Assembly (NCBI GenBank): GCA_947462535.1
Contig: CANHPN010000012.1
Coordinates: forward strand, 1-47,099
Length of the DNA: 47,099 nt
Source: Akkermansiaceae bacterium
GTDB lineage: Bacteria > Verrucomicrobiota > Verrucomicrobiia > Verrucomicrobiales > Akkermansiaceae
Direction: 5' to 3'
Position numbers and translations under genes: made by a program. Position 1 is the stretch's first letter; each line of letters opens with the position of its first letter. The notes beneath the pieces are model-generated. The model made no database searches. It was not told the origin of the DNA and saw only the letters and a program-made list of their open reading frames with translations. Below are positions 40,714 to 47,099 of this stretch, one piece after another.

Positions 40714-41451
40714 TCACCACTTCAGCTGCGACGCGGGCAGGCGCACCTCATTCCGGTGCGAGCTCACGATCTTTCCATCAGAAAGATGCAGCACGCGGTC
40801 GGCCATTTCCGCCATCACGGCGTTGTGGGTGATGATGACGGTGAGCGTGCCGAGCTCGCGGTTGATGCGCTCCACGGCTTCGAGCACGACGACGCCGGTG
40901 GTGACGTCGAGCGCACCGGTGGGCTCGTCGCAGAGCAGGACTTCCGGGCGCTTGGCGATGGCGCGGGCGATGGCGACGCGCTGCTGCTCGCCGCCGGATA
41001 GTTGTGAGGGGAAATGGTCCATCCGCCCGCTCAGGCCGACCATGTCGAGCGCTTCTTCCGGCGTCATCGGGTCGCGGGAAATGGCGGTGATAAGCGCGAC
41101 GTTCTCGCGGGCGGTGAGGCTGGGGATGAGGTTGTAGAATTGGAACACGAAGCCTACGCAGTTGCGCCGGAAGAGCGTGAGCGTGTTCTCGTCCGAGCCG
41201 TCGAGCGGCCAGCCTTTGTAGATCAAATTTCCGGATGTCGGCACGTCGAGGCCGCCGAGGATGTTGAGCAGGGTGGATTTCCCGCTGCCGGACGCGCCGA
41301 GCAGGCAGACGAGCTCGCCGGCGTTGAGCTCCAGGTCCACGCCGCCGAGCGCGACCACGTCGAGCTCGCCGGTGTGGTAGATTTTCCGCAAGTCACGGGC
41401 CTCGAAAACGACGCCCGTGGAAACCTGCGATGGGGAGAGTGCGGCATTCAT
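40714..41451 (-). CDS. ABC transporter ATPase, LolD/MacB type
   Basis: ATG at 41451 gives 245 residues. Walker [10 protein letters not shown] is at 52-60, the Q-loop in [11 protein letters not shown], the signature LSGGEQQR at 151-158, Walker [12 protein letters not shown] and the H-loop [17 protein letters not shown] and NILGGLD are typical of the LolD/MacB branch, which powers FtsX-type permeases. The frame extends upstream to 41607, but that part reads through the ilvC terminator and is rejected. It is the first gene of the exporter pair. Confidence 0.92.
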   Translation of the reverse strand: MNAALSPSQVSTGVVFEARDLRKIYHTGELDVVALGGVDLELNAGELVCLLGASGSGKSTLLNILGGLDVPTSGNLIYKGWPLDGSDENTLTLFRRNCVGFVFQFYNLIPSLTARENVALITAISRDPMTPEEALDMVGLSGRMDHFPSQLSGGEQQRVAIARAIAKRPEVLLCDEPTGALDVTTGVVVLEAVERINRELGTLTVIITHNAVMAEMADRVLHLSDGKIVSSHRNEVRLPASQLKW

Positions 41452-41515
41452 CGGTCTGCGGGATGATAGCGGACTTCCGGGCGGGCACAACGTTTTGCAG
41501 CTGAGGCGTGGACGC

Positions 41516-41553
41516 GAAAACGCCCGCCTCCCTCGCGGGAGACGGGCGTTTTC
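41516..41553 (-). terminator. Intrinsic terminator of ilvC
   Basis: GAAAACGCCCG (41516-41526) pairs with CGGGCGTTTTC (41543-41553), and inside it CTCCC with GGGAG around TCGC, with one C-A mismatch. The minus-strand copy ends in TTTTC. It lies 16 bases beyond the ilvC stop codon. Confidence 0.9.
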
Positions 41554-41569
41554 AGACAGATGTCGCGGA

Positions 41570-42616
41570 TTACTTCGAGGAAGAAGTGAAGCTTGCTTGG
41601 CTGGCACCTTTCTTGATCTTGCTCGACTTGATCCAGCTCATGGTGGAGCGGAGCTTTTCGCCGACCTTCTCGATCGGGTGCTGCGCTTCGGCCTTGCGGA
41701 TCGCGTTGAAGTTCTTGTTGCCGTCCGCGTATTCGGCGGTCCATTCCTTGGCGAACTTGCCGTTCTCGATGTTCTTGAGCTGGGCGATCATCCGCTTCTT
41801 GACGGAGCCGTCGATGATTTTCGGACCGACGGTGACGTCGCCGTATTCCGCGGTCTCGGAGATGGAGAAGCGCATGCCCGCGATGCCTTGCTCGTTCATG
41901 AGGTCAACGATGAGCTTGAGCTCGTGAAGGCACTCGAAGTAGGCCATTTCTGGCTGATAGCCAGCCTCGACGAGCACTTCGAAACCGGCTTTCACCAGCG
42001 CCGTGGTGCCGCCGCAAAGGACGACTTGTTCGCCGAAGAGGTCGGTGACGGTTTCCTCGCGGAAGTTGGTTTCGAACACGCCGGCACGGGCGCAGCCGAT
42101 GCCACCGGCCCATGCGAGCGCGGTTTGCTTGGCCTTGCCGGAGACGTCCTGATCGATGGCGATGAGGCCGGGAACGCCTTTACCGGCGACGAATTGCGAG
42201 CGCACGGTGTGGCCCGGGCCTTTCGGCGCGACGAGGATAACGTCCACGTCTTTCGGGCAGGTGATGGTCTTGAAGTGAACGGCGAAACCGTGGGAGAAGA
42301 GCAGGGTCTTGCCCTTGGTGAGGTTCGGCGCGATGTCCTTGTTATAAACGGAAGGAATCACGGTGTCTGGAGTGGCTACGAAGATCACGTCGGCAGCCTT
42401 GACGGCCTCGGCGGTGTCCATGACCGCGAAGCCGAGCTTCTTGGCGACTTCGCGCGACTTCGACTTCGGATAGAGACCGATGATGACCTTGAGGCCGCTG
42501 TCCTTGAGATTGAGCGCGTGGGCATGGCCTTGCGAGCCGAAGCCGATCACGGCGAGTGTTTTCTTCTTGAGAGGAGCAATCGGAGCGTCCTTGGTGGTGT
42601 AGATCTTCGCGGCCAT
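41570..42616 (-). CDS. ilvC: Ketol-acid reductoisomerase (NADP+), class I
   Basis: This enzyme converts acetolactate or acetohydroxybutyrate in valine, leucine and isoleucine synthesis. The 348-residue protein has the nucleotide-binding [19 protein letters not shown], a cofactor loop with [40 protein letters not shown], and the Mg-binding region [20 protein letters not shown] with [20 protein letters not shown]. Length suits class I. It stands alone with its own terminator. ilvB/N are not in the window. Confidence 0.97.
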   Translation of the reverse strand: MAAKIYTTKDAPIAPLKKKTLAVIGFGSQGHAHALNLKDSGLKVIIGLYPKSKSREVAKKLGFAVMDTAEAVKAADVIFVATPDTVIPSVYNKDIAPNLTKGKTLLFSHGFAVHFKTITCPKDVDVILVAPKGPGHTVRSQFVAGKGVPGLIAIDQDVSGKAKQTALAWAGGIGCARAGVFETNFREETVTDLFGEQVVLCGGTTALVKAGFEVLVEAGYQPEMAYFECLHELKLIVDLMNEQGIAGMRFSISETAEYGDVTVGPKIIDGSVKKRMIAQLKNIENGKFAKEWTAEYADGNKNFNAIRKAEAQHPIEKVGEKLRSTMSWIKSSKIKKGASQASFTSSSK

Positions 42617-42943
42617 GGCTGATCGTTAGGTTGGTTCTATTAGGGCACGCCGCTGCCATCGGGGCTGCGGCGGGGCGGCACACTGGCGGGATGAAAAGTC
42701 CGGGTCAAGTCACAACAAGGGAAAATGGCAACTTCCCGATGCCGCCCCCGTGAAGAGGACGCCCAAGCCGGCGGGTCTCGCCGGACTCATCCGCAACCCC
42801 TTTCATCCAGCCATCGAAAGTGTTGATCGTCCTGCTCGCGTCGCACGTGTTCTGGGCGGGCGGGATTTCGTTAGCAGTGATGTGATTTGCAGACACGTCG
42901 GTGACTACCGGCTGGATCGTCGGCGGCGCGCTGGGTGCCGCCA
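42617..42943. other. Spacer between lptB and ilvC
   Basis: About 327 bases without a supported gene. A minus-strand frame (42705-42947) opens with GTG overlapping the lptB stop but shows no family pattern or Shine-Dalgarno sequence. A plus-strand frame encodes two short hydrophobic pieces interrupted by a stop near 42880. The region must carry the ilvC promoter on the minus strand, but none was recognised with confidence. Confidence 0.5.
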
Positions 42944-43708
42944 TCACATCCTGAAATCCTCGCCCAGGTAATGCTTGCGGGCGATGGGGTCGTTGACGAG
43001 CTCGTCGGACGCGCCTTCGAGGATGACGCGGCCGTCGTGAATGAGGAAGGCGCGGTCGGTGATGCTGAGGGTTTCACGGACCGAGTGGTCGGTGATTAGA
43101 ATGGCGAGCCCGTCGCGGTCGCGCAGCTCGCGGACGATGCGCTGGATGTCCTCCACGGCGATGGGGTCGATACCAGCGAACGGCTCGTCGAGCATCAGCA
43201 GCGTCGGGTCCGAGCAGAGCGAGCGGGCGATGGCGAGGCGGCGTTTCTCCCCGCCTGACAGGGTGATGGCGAGCGACTTGACGAGCTTGCCGATGCCGAA
43301 GCGCTCCAACAAATCATGGGCGCGTTCATGGCGCTCGGCGCGGTTGAGGTTCGGCCGGGTTTCGAGAATGGCGAGCAGGTTGTCGAGCACCGAGAGCTTG
43401 CGGAAGACCGACTCTTCCTGCGGCAGGTAGCCGAGGCCGAGGCGGGCGCGGCGGTGCATCGGCATGCGCGACATGTCATGGCCGTTGAAACAAACCGAAC
43501 CGGCGTCTGCGGGGATCAGGCCGGCGATCATGTAGAACGAGGTTGTCTTGCCCGCGCCGTTAGGGCCGAGCAGGCCGACGATTTCCCGTGGCTGGACGGT
43601 GATGGAAACTCCGTCCACCACGGCGCGGCCGTTGTAGGTCTTGCGGAGTCCGTTAGCAAAGAGAACGGCGGATTCCGTGTGGGAGCAGGTGGAGCCGGGG
43701 TGGTGCAT
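42944..43708 (-). CDS. lptB: LPS export ABC transporter ATP-binding protein LptB
   Basis: LptB powers extraction of LPS from the inner membrane with LptF and LptG. Length is 254 residues. Walker A GPNGAGKTT is at 48-56, then LGYLPQEESVFRKLSVLDNL (the LptB-specific Q-loop region), the signature LSGGEKRR at 150-157, LLMLDEPFAGIDPIAVEDIQ and ITDHSVRETL. These match LptB closely. It lies 33 bases after the LptC/LptA gene on the same strand. lptF and lptG are not in the window. Confidence 0.96.
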   Translation of the reverse strand: MHHPGSTCSHTESAVLFANGLRKTYNGRAVVDGVSITVQPREIVGLLGPNGAGKTTSFYMIAGLIPADAGSVCFNGHDMSRMPMHRRARLGLGYLPQEESVFRKLSVLDNLLAILETRPNLNRAERHERAHDLLERFGIGKLVKSLAITLSGGEKRRLAIARSLCSDPTLLMLDEPFAGIDPIAVEDIQRIVRELRDRDGLAILITDHSVRETLSITDRAFLIHDGRVILEGASDELVNDPIARKHYLGEDFRM

Positions 43709-43741
43709 CGTTAAAAGAGTGTCGATCAGGGCGGGGAACGC

Positions 43742-45115
43742 CTATTTTTTGGATTCGAGATTTCCGCCCATATCCCAAATTCCTTCGGTGACGAAGCTGC
43801 CTGTCTTGGGAAACATCCGGATGGTGAGGTTCGGCTCTCTCGCCCGCATGAAGGTCGTTCCTTGGGTGTACCACGGGTAGCCGCCGCTGAGAATGATCTG
43901 GTCGGCTTTGACGTTGTAGGTGAAAACAGCGCCGCTGGCGTGGATGGGGTCCTTGCCGGCCTCGACTTTCTGTTCGATCAGCACCGCGCCGGTGGCCACG
44001 ATGCGCTCGACGTCGCCGAAGCCCGCGCCGGGTCTTTCTTTGGTGCCGGGCTTGGCTTTTCCGGGGGTTTTGTCCGGTGGAACGCTTGGCGGAGTCGCCG
44101 GCTTCGCCGTGTCCTCCGGCGATTCCTTGGACTCGTCTTTTGCGACTTTGGCGGGCTTTTTCCCGAAGAAAATCTTTAGTTCGTTAGCTCCGGAAAGATT
44201 GAAGCGGGGGTCCTTGACGGTGACGTTTTTCAGGTAAACCATGACTCCCTCGTCCGTATCGTAATACATGCCGCCCTCGCAGTGGATCAAGGTGTCGTTA
44301 GGACCGGTCTGGATTTCGAGCGGCTTCGCGGGAGCGGGCACGGCGTCCGTGGCGACGGCCGGGAGGTCGGCCTGGGTGAGAAAGCTGGCGGCGGCTTGCG
44401 AGGCAGCGGCGGCATCCGCCACATCGGTTTTCAGACTGGCGCGGGCGGCGGTTAGGGCGGCTGCGGCGGCGGAAGCCTTGGATGCGGCATCCGCCTGGAT
44501 CGCGGCGGTTTCTGCGGCGGTGAGCGGCTTGGGTGGCGCGGCGACCAGCGACTGGGTGAGGAGTGAAACGCCGAGAAGGGCGGTGGCGCGGAGCGGTGAT
44601 TTGGGAGCGTGCATGGTCGTCTCGGTGGGAGGAGCTTGGATGGTGGTGGTCACGGGGCCGAGCATAAAACCCTTGCCGAGCTCGATGGCGTAATAAAGTC
44701 CGGTGCCGCGGATGCTCATCCGGTCGGATCGCATGTGGACGGGCTCCTTGGTGGTTAGAAGGCCTTTCTGCTGGTTTAGAACCGCCTTCGCGAGATCGAC
44801 GCGCCCGCGCTGGGTTTGGTCGGAATTGTAAAACCACACGGAAATCGTCTTGCCGGCGATCTCCCCCGCGCCAACGAGAGTCATCGCCTCCGCGCTCACG
44901 ACGCTGACCAGGCGGCGGTTTTCATCGTAACGCGGGAGGATCACGTGCTTGAGCTCGCTGCCGTCGGGAAGCAGCCCGAAGGCCGGGAGTTTTTCCACCG
45001 GCGGCGGCGTTGCGGGCACGTCCCCCGCCAAGCTGGCGGCGGGGAAGACGAGAGCGAGTGCTGTAAGAATGCGGCGCAAGGATGGGCGGGATCGATGGAA
45101 GACGCGCGGCCTCAA
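43742..45115 (-). CDS. LptC-like and LptA-like (OstA) domains in one reading frame
   Basis: The 457-residue frame starts at TTG 45115, overlapping the kdsA stop as TTGA. An alternative start is TTG a dozen codons later (LRRILTALALV), which gives a neat signal peptide. Residues about 45-165 form an LptC-like beta domain (HVILPRYDENRRLVSVVSAE, then EPVHMRSDRMSIRGTGLYY). At Met 168 (44614) a second signal peptide begins (MHAPKSPLRATALLGVSLLT), then an Ala-rich stretch. An OstA/LptA-like domain follows (about 270-457, LIHCEGGMYYDTDEGVMVYL, AVFTYNVKADQIILSGGYPW) with a Pro/Lys insert. It is either a fusion or two proteins from nested starts. Both parts bridge LPS across the periplasm. Confidence 0.8.
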   Translation of the reverse strand: MRPRVFHRSRPSLRRILTALALVFPAASLAGDVPATPPPVEKLPAFGLLPDGSELKHVILPRYDENRRLVSVVSAEAMTLVGAGEIAGKTISVWFYNSDQTQRGRVDLAKAVLNQQKGLLTTKEPVHMRSDRMSIRGTGLYYAIELGKGFMLGPVTTTIQAPPTETTMHAPKSPLRATALLGVSLLTQSLVAAPPKPLTAAETAAIQADAASKASAAAAALTAARASLKTDVADAAAASQAAASFLTQADLPAVATDAVPAPAKPLEIQTGPNDTLIHCEGGMYYDTDEGVMVYLKNVTVKDPRFNLSGANELKIFFGKKPAKVAKDESKESPEDTAKPATPPSVPPDKTPGKAKPGTKERPGAGFGDVERIVATGAVLIEQKVEAGKDPIHASGAVFTYNVKADQIILSGGYPWYTQGTTFMRAREPNLTIRMFPKTGSFVTEGIWDMGGNLESKK

Positions 45116-45930
45116 TGCGAGGCGTGATGGATTGCTACCAGTTTGACGAGAAGGTCCTCGATGAATTCGAGCGGGATTTGGTTAGGTCCGTCCGACACGG
45201 CGTTGGCGGGGTCCGAGTGGACTTCCATGAACAAGCCTTCGAGGCCCGTGGCGACTGCGGCGCGGGCGAGGACCGGAGCGAGCTCGCCATCGCCGCCGGT
45301 GGCACCGCCGAGTCCGCCGGGACGCTGGACGGAGTGGGTGGCGTCGAAGATAACAGGTAGGCCCTCCTTGCGCATCCAGTAGAGCGAGCGCATGTCCACG
45401 ACGAGGTTGTTATAGCCGAAGGTGGTGCCGCGCTCGGTGATGAGGAAGCGCTCGCAGCCGAAAGCGCGCATTTTTCCGGCGATGTTGACGGTGTCGAGCG
45501 GGGCGAGGAACTGGCCTTTTTTGACGTTCACGGCGCGGCCGGTCTTGGCGGCGGCTTCGAGGAGGTCGGTCTGGCGGCAGAGGAAGGCGGGGATTTGGAG
45601 CAGATCGACGTGCTCGGCGGCGATTTCCGCCTGCTCGGCGGTGTGGATGTCGGTGGTGACTGGGACGCCGAGCTCCTTGCCGATTTCACCGAGGATGCGG
45701 CAGCCCTCTCTCACGCCGGGGCCGCGGAAGGCGTCCACGGAGGTGCGGTTCGCCTTGTCGAAGGAGGCTTTGAAAATGAAATGAATGCAGGTGCGGTCGG
45801 CGATTTCCTTGAGCGAGCGCGCCATTTCCCAGGCGAACGCCTCGGATTCGAGGGCGCAGGGGCCGAGAATGAAAAACGGCACCGGCCCGCCGACGGGGAC
45901 TTTGCCAATGTTGAAGGGGTCGAAATTCAT
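45112..45930 (-). CDS. kdsA: 3-deoxy-8-phosphooctulonate (KDO-8-P) synthase
   Basis: KdsA condenses phosphoenolpyruvate with arabinose-5-phosphate to make KDO-8-phosphate for lipid A-core. The 272-residue protein has FILGPCALES, KASFDKANRTS, RGPGVREG, PAFLCRQTDLLEAAAKTG, VNVKKGQFLAP and FMEVHSDP. Cys 25 in GPCALES, with H, E and D in DATHS, EVHSD and NAVSDG, marks the metal-dependent class (E. coli has Asn instead of Cys). It follows the DUF1844 gene by 15 bases and overlaps the next gene by four. Confidence 0.96.
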   Translation of the reverse strand: MNFDPFNIGKVPVGGPVPFFILGPCALESEAFAWEMARSLKEIADRTCIHFIFKASFDKANRTSVDAFRGPGVREGCRILGEIGKELGVPVTTDIHTAEQAEIAAEHVDLLQIPAFLCRQTDLLEAAAKTGRAVNVKKGQFLAPLDTVNIAGKMRAFGCERFLITERGTTFGYNNLVVDMRSLYWMRKEGLPVIFDATHSVQRPGGLGGATGGDGELAPVLARAAVATGLEGLFMEVHSDPANAVSDGPNQIPLEFIEDLLVKLVAIHHASH

Positions 45931-45945
45931 GGGAGTTGGAAGGGA

Positions 45946-46218
45946 TCAATGTTCGGTGGAGCCCTGGGCGGCTTGGAACAGCGGATGGAGATTATCGAGC
46001 GCGGTGGTGAGGAGTTTCTGCTCGGAAGGTGTGAGATTCCCGCGGGTTTTGGAAGCGAGCATTTCGAGTGAATCCATCACGGATTTGGCGGCGCGCAGGT
46101 TGATTTGTTTCTCCCCGCTGTGGGGGTTCGGAATCTGGCCGAGAAACAGCCCGGCGTTCTGGGCTTGGAGGATGATGAACTCGTTGAACCGGGGATCGGC
46201 GTCGGGCACTGCGGGCAT
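45946..46218 (-). CDS. DUF1844 family protein
   Basis: ATG at 46218 gives 90 residues that match DUF1844 throughout: DPRFNEFIILQAQNAGLFLG, NLRAAKSVMDSLEMLASKT and GNLTPSEQKLLTTALDNLHP. The family is small, helical and of unknown function. Its position as the first gene of the KDO/Lpt operon, 15 bases before kdsA, suggests a link to envelope biogenesis, which is inference. The frame extends to 46311 but this adds residues unlike the family. Confidence 0.85.
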   Translation of the reverse strand: MPAVPDADPRFNEFIILQAQNAGLFLGQIPNPHSGEKQINLRAAKSVMDSLEMLASKTRGNLTPSEQKLLTTALDNLHPLFQAAQGSTEH

Positions 46219-46384
46219 GTCGCGAGAGTCCGGGCTGCGGAGGAAATTTACAAGTGGGAAGACGGGAATCGCCGCCGCCCGGCTCGCCTTTTGCCTTGCA
46301 GGGGCGAGCACCGCCGCTAGGCTCGCGGCTCGATGGCATGCGTTTCATGGCATCGCCCCACCAAAAACCACCTCATAGCCAATC

Positions 46385-46489
46385 ATGAAACTTGCCTTCA
46401 TCGCCGCCGCTGTCGCCCTCTTCGCGGCCTCATGCTGCCCCAGCGCTCCCGCTAACAGTCGCCCGGTTTATGTGACTCCATCCAAGTGA
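46385..46489 (+). CDS. Tiny lipoprotein, copy A
   Basis: A 34-residue protein: MKLAFIAAAVALFAASCCPS, then a short tail ending RPVYVTPSK. A signal peptide with a lipobox-like AASC (Cys 17) followed by a second Cys suggests a lipid-anchored peptide of about 18 residues. Another gene of the same design lies 51 bases downstream. Function unknown. No Shine-Dalgarno sequence is seen, and the ATG is preceded by C. Confidence 0.6.
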   Translation: MKLAFIAAAVALFAASCCPSAPANSRPVYVTPSK

Positions 46490-46540
46490 TTTTCCTCTCC
46501 GGCCTTCCCTTTCCTTCTAAAACCTCCTGATTCCATTCCC

Positions 46541-46705
46541 ATGATCCGCATCGTCACATCTCTCGCCGCTTCCGTTTTCGCACTTTTGGCCGCTTCCTGC
46601 TGCTGCACCAGTGATCAAAAGGCACCCGGCCTGCGTCCGCTTCCCCAGTTCCAGGAAATCCCGTCGGCTCCTGCTCCTGCTCCTGAAGTGCATTACTCCA
46701 AGTAA
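46541..46705 (+). CDS. Tiny lipoprotein, copy B
   Basis: A 54-residue protein: MIRIVTSLAASVFALLAASC is the signal with lipobox-like LAASC (Cys 20), followed by two more Cys. The mature part is Pro-rich (LRPLPQFQEIPSAPAPAPEV) and ends HYSK. It shares the AASCC and Y..SK ends with copy A, so they look like related or convergently built genes. Function unknown. Confidence 0.62.
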   Translation: MIRIVTSLAASVFALLAASCCCTSDQKAPGLRPLPQFQEIPSAPAPAPEVHYSK

Positions 46706-46768
46706 TTCGGGCATTTCGGGGTCGTTTATCGCCTCCGATCAAGGGTCCCCCGCCAAGCGAGAAGCCTT

Positions 46769-47014
46769 TTGCCAATTACTTTTGTGCCTTTTACGAAACG
46801 TCGCCATCCGCTCGACAAACCTTCCAAGTTCAGCGGCAATTTGCGTCACTATCACCGCTCCACCCCTCAGAGGCAAAGAACCTGGGATGAGTGGGTCAAG
46901 GGTCCGTCTTCCAAGCCTGGTCATTCCAGGAACTGGTTTGAAATCGTCGGAATCATCGTGAGCGTCCTTGCCCTGATAGGAATCATCGCCGGACTGGTCA
47001 TCGAGCTCAGTTGA
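46769..47014 (+). CDS. Small membrane protein with one C-terminal TM
   Basis: TTG 46769 gives 81 residues; GTG 46784 is an alternative start. The N-terminal 55 residues are basic and rich in His, Arg and Trp (FTKRRHPLDKPSKFSGNLRH, then QRTWDEWVKG). Residues about 58-80 form a TM helix (VGIIVSVLALIGIIAGLVIEL). Third-position GC is moderate and no database family was recognised. It would sit in the inner membrane with the basic part in the cytoplasm. It is not clear that it is cotranscribed with the lipoproteins. Confidence 0.55.
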   Translation: MPITFVPFTKRRHPLDKPSKFSGNLRHYHRSTPQRQRTWDEWVKGPSSKPGHSRNWFEIVGIIVSVLALIGIIAGLVIELS

Positions 47015-47099
47015 AACTGCCGGTTTCTTTCCTCAGGATTTGCATGCGGCTTTGACATTCTGAAACTCCATGGGCAGTTTTCCCGCCCGTTGCCAACCA

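Noticed and set aside
42705-42947. Minus-strand ORF with GTG overlapping the lptB stop
   Set aside because: Only 80 codons, ordinary third-position bias, no motif and no Shine-Dalgarno sequence. Left as spacer, though a small gene cannot be fully excluded.
42780-42955. Plus-strand hydrophobic segments in the ilvC-lptB spacer
   Set aside because: Two short hydrophobic pieces are split by a stop and have no start or family signal. They could be decayed sequence but the evidence is too thin.

Overview
The window reads as a piece of chromosome from a member of the Verrucomicrobiota, most likely Verrucomicrobiales. This is inference from gene content, since no 16S gene is present. The supporting signs are a PEP-CTERM protein with autotransporter-type beta-strand repeats, a large secreted SASA-type esterase, an NPCBM glycosidase, a KDO/Lpt cell-envelope operon, a DUF1844 protein, high GC, translation starts mostly without Shine-Dalgarno sequences, and many short intergenic word repeats. 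No transposase, phage gene or CRISPR array was seen.

Left arm (1-9.9 kb): a 7-bp tandem array, a REP-like inverted-repeat cluster and a C-rich gene-poor stretch lead to a broken LamG-like gene. Two exported beta-rich proteins follow, a SASA esterase and a PEP-CTERM protein. Next comes uvrA, which carries an in-frame piece of a dispersed repeat, and then a tRNA-Met(CAT).

Centre (10-26.6 kb): one uninterrupted plus-strand run joins the str, S10 and spc operons. The order is rpsL-rpsG-fusA-rpsJ-rplC-rplD-rplW-rplB-rpsS-[unknown exported coiled-coil protein]-rplV-rpsC-rplP-rpmC-rpsQ-rplN-rplX-rplE-rpsH-rplF-rplR-rpsE-rplO-secY-adk-map. tuf, rpsN and rpmD are absent from their usual places. The infA-rpsM-rpoA-rplQ part does not follow map. 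The most unusual items are the signal-peptide coiled-coil gene between rpsS and rplV, the Gly/Arg-rich tails on S5 and S3, and a perfect 13-bp hairpin between rplO and secY.

Right arm (26.6-47.1 kb): a minus-strand set encodes a thioester alpha-2-macroglobulin, a membrane-anchored parvulin foldase and a DUF3127 OB-fold protein with an SSB-like acidic tail. A divergent lipoprotein hydrolase and rpmB (L28, with its own promoter and terminator) follow on the plus strand. Then, all on the minus strand, come an NPCBM six-hairpin glycosidase, a MacB/FtsX-type ABC exporter pair, ilvC, and an LPS operon: DUF1844-kdsA-lptC/lptA fusion-lptB. Two tiny tandem lipoproteins and a small membrane protein end the window on the plus strand.

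In functional terms the window combines the translation and Sec-export core with cell-envelope biogenesis (KDO synthesis, LPS transport, lipoproteins, a periplasmic protease trap and foldase) and polysaccharide-active exported enzymes.
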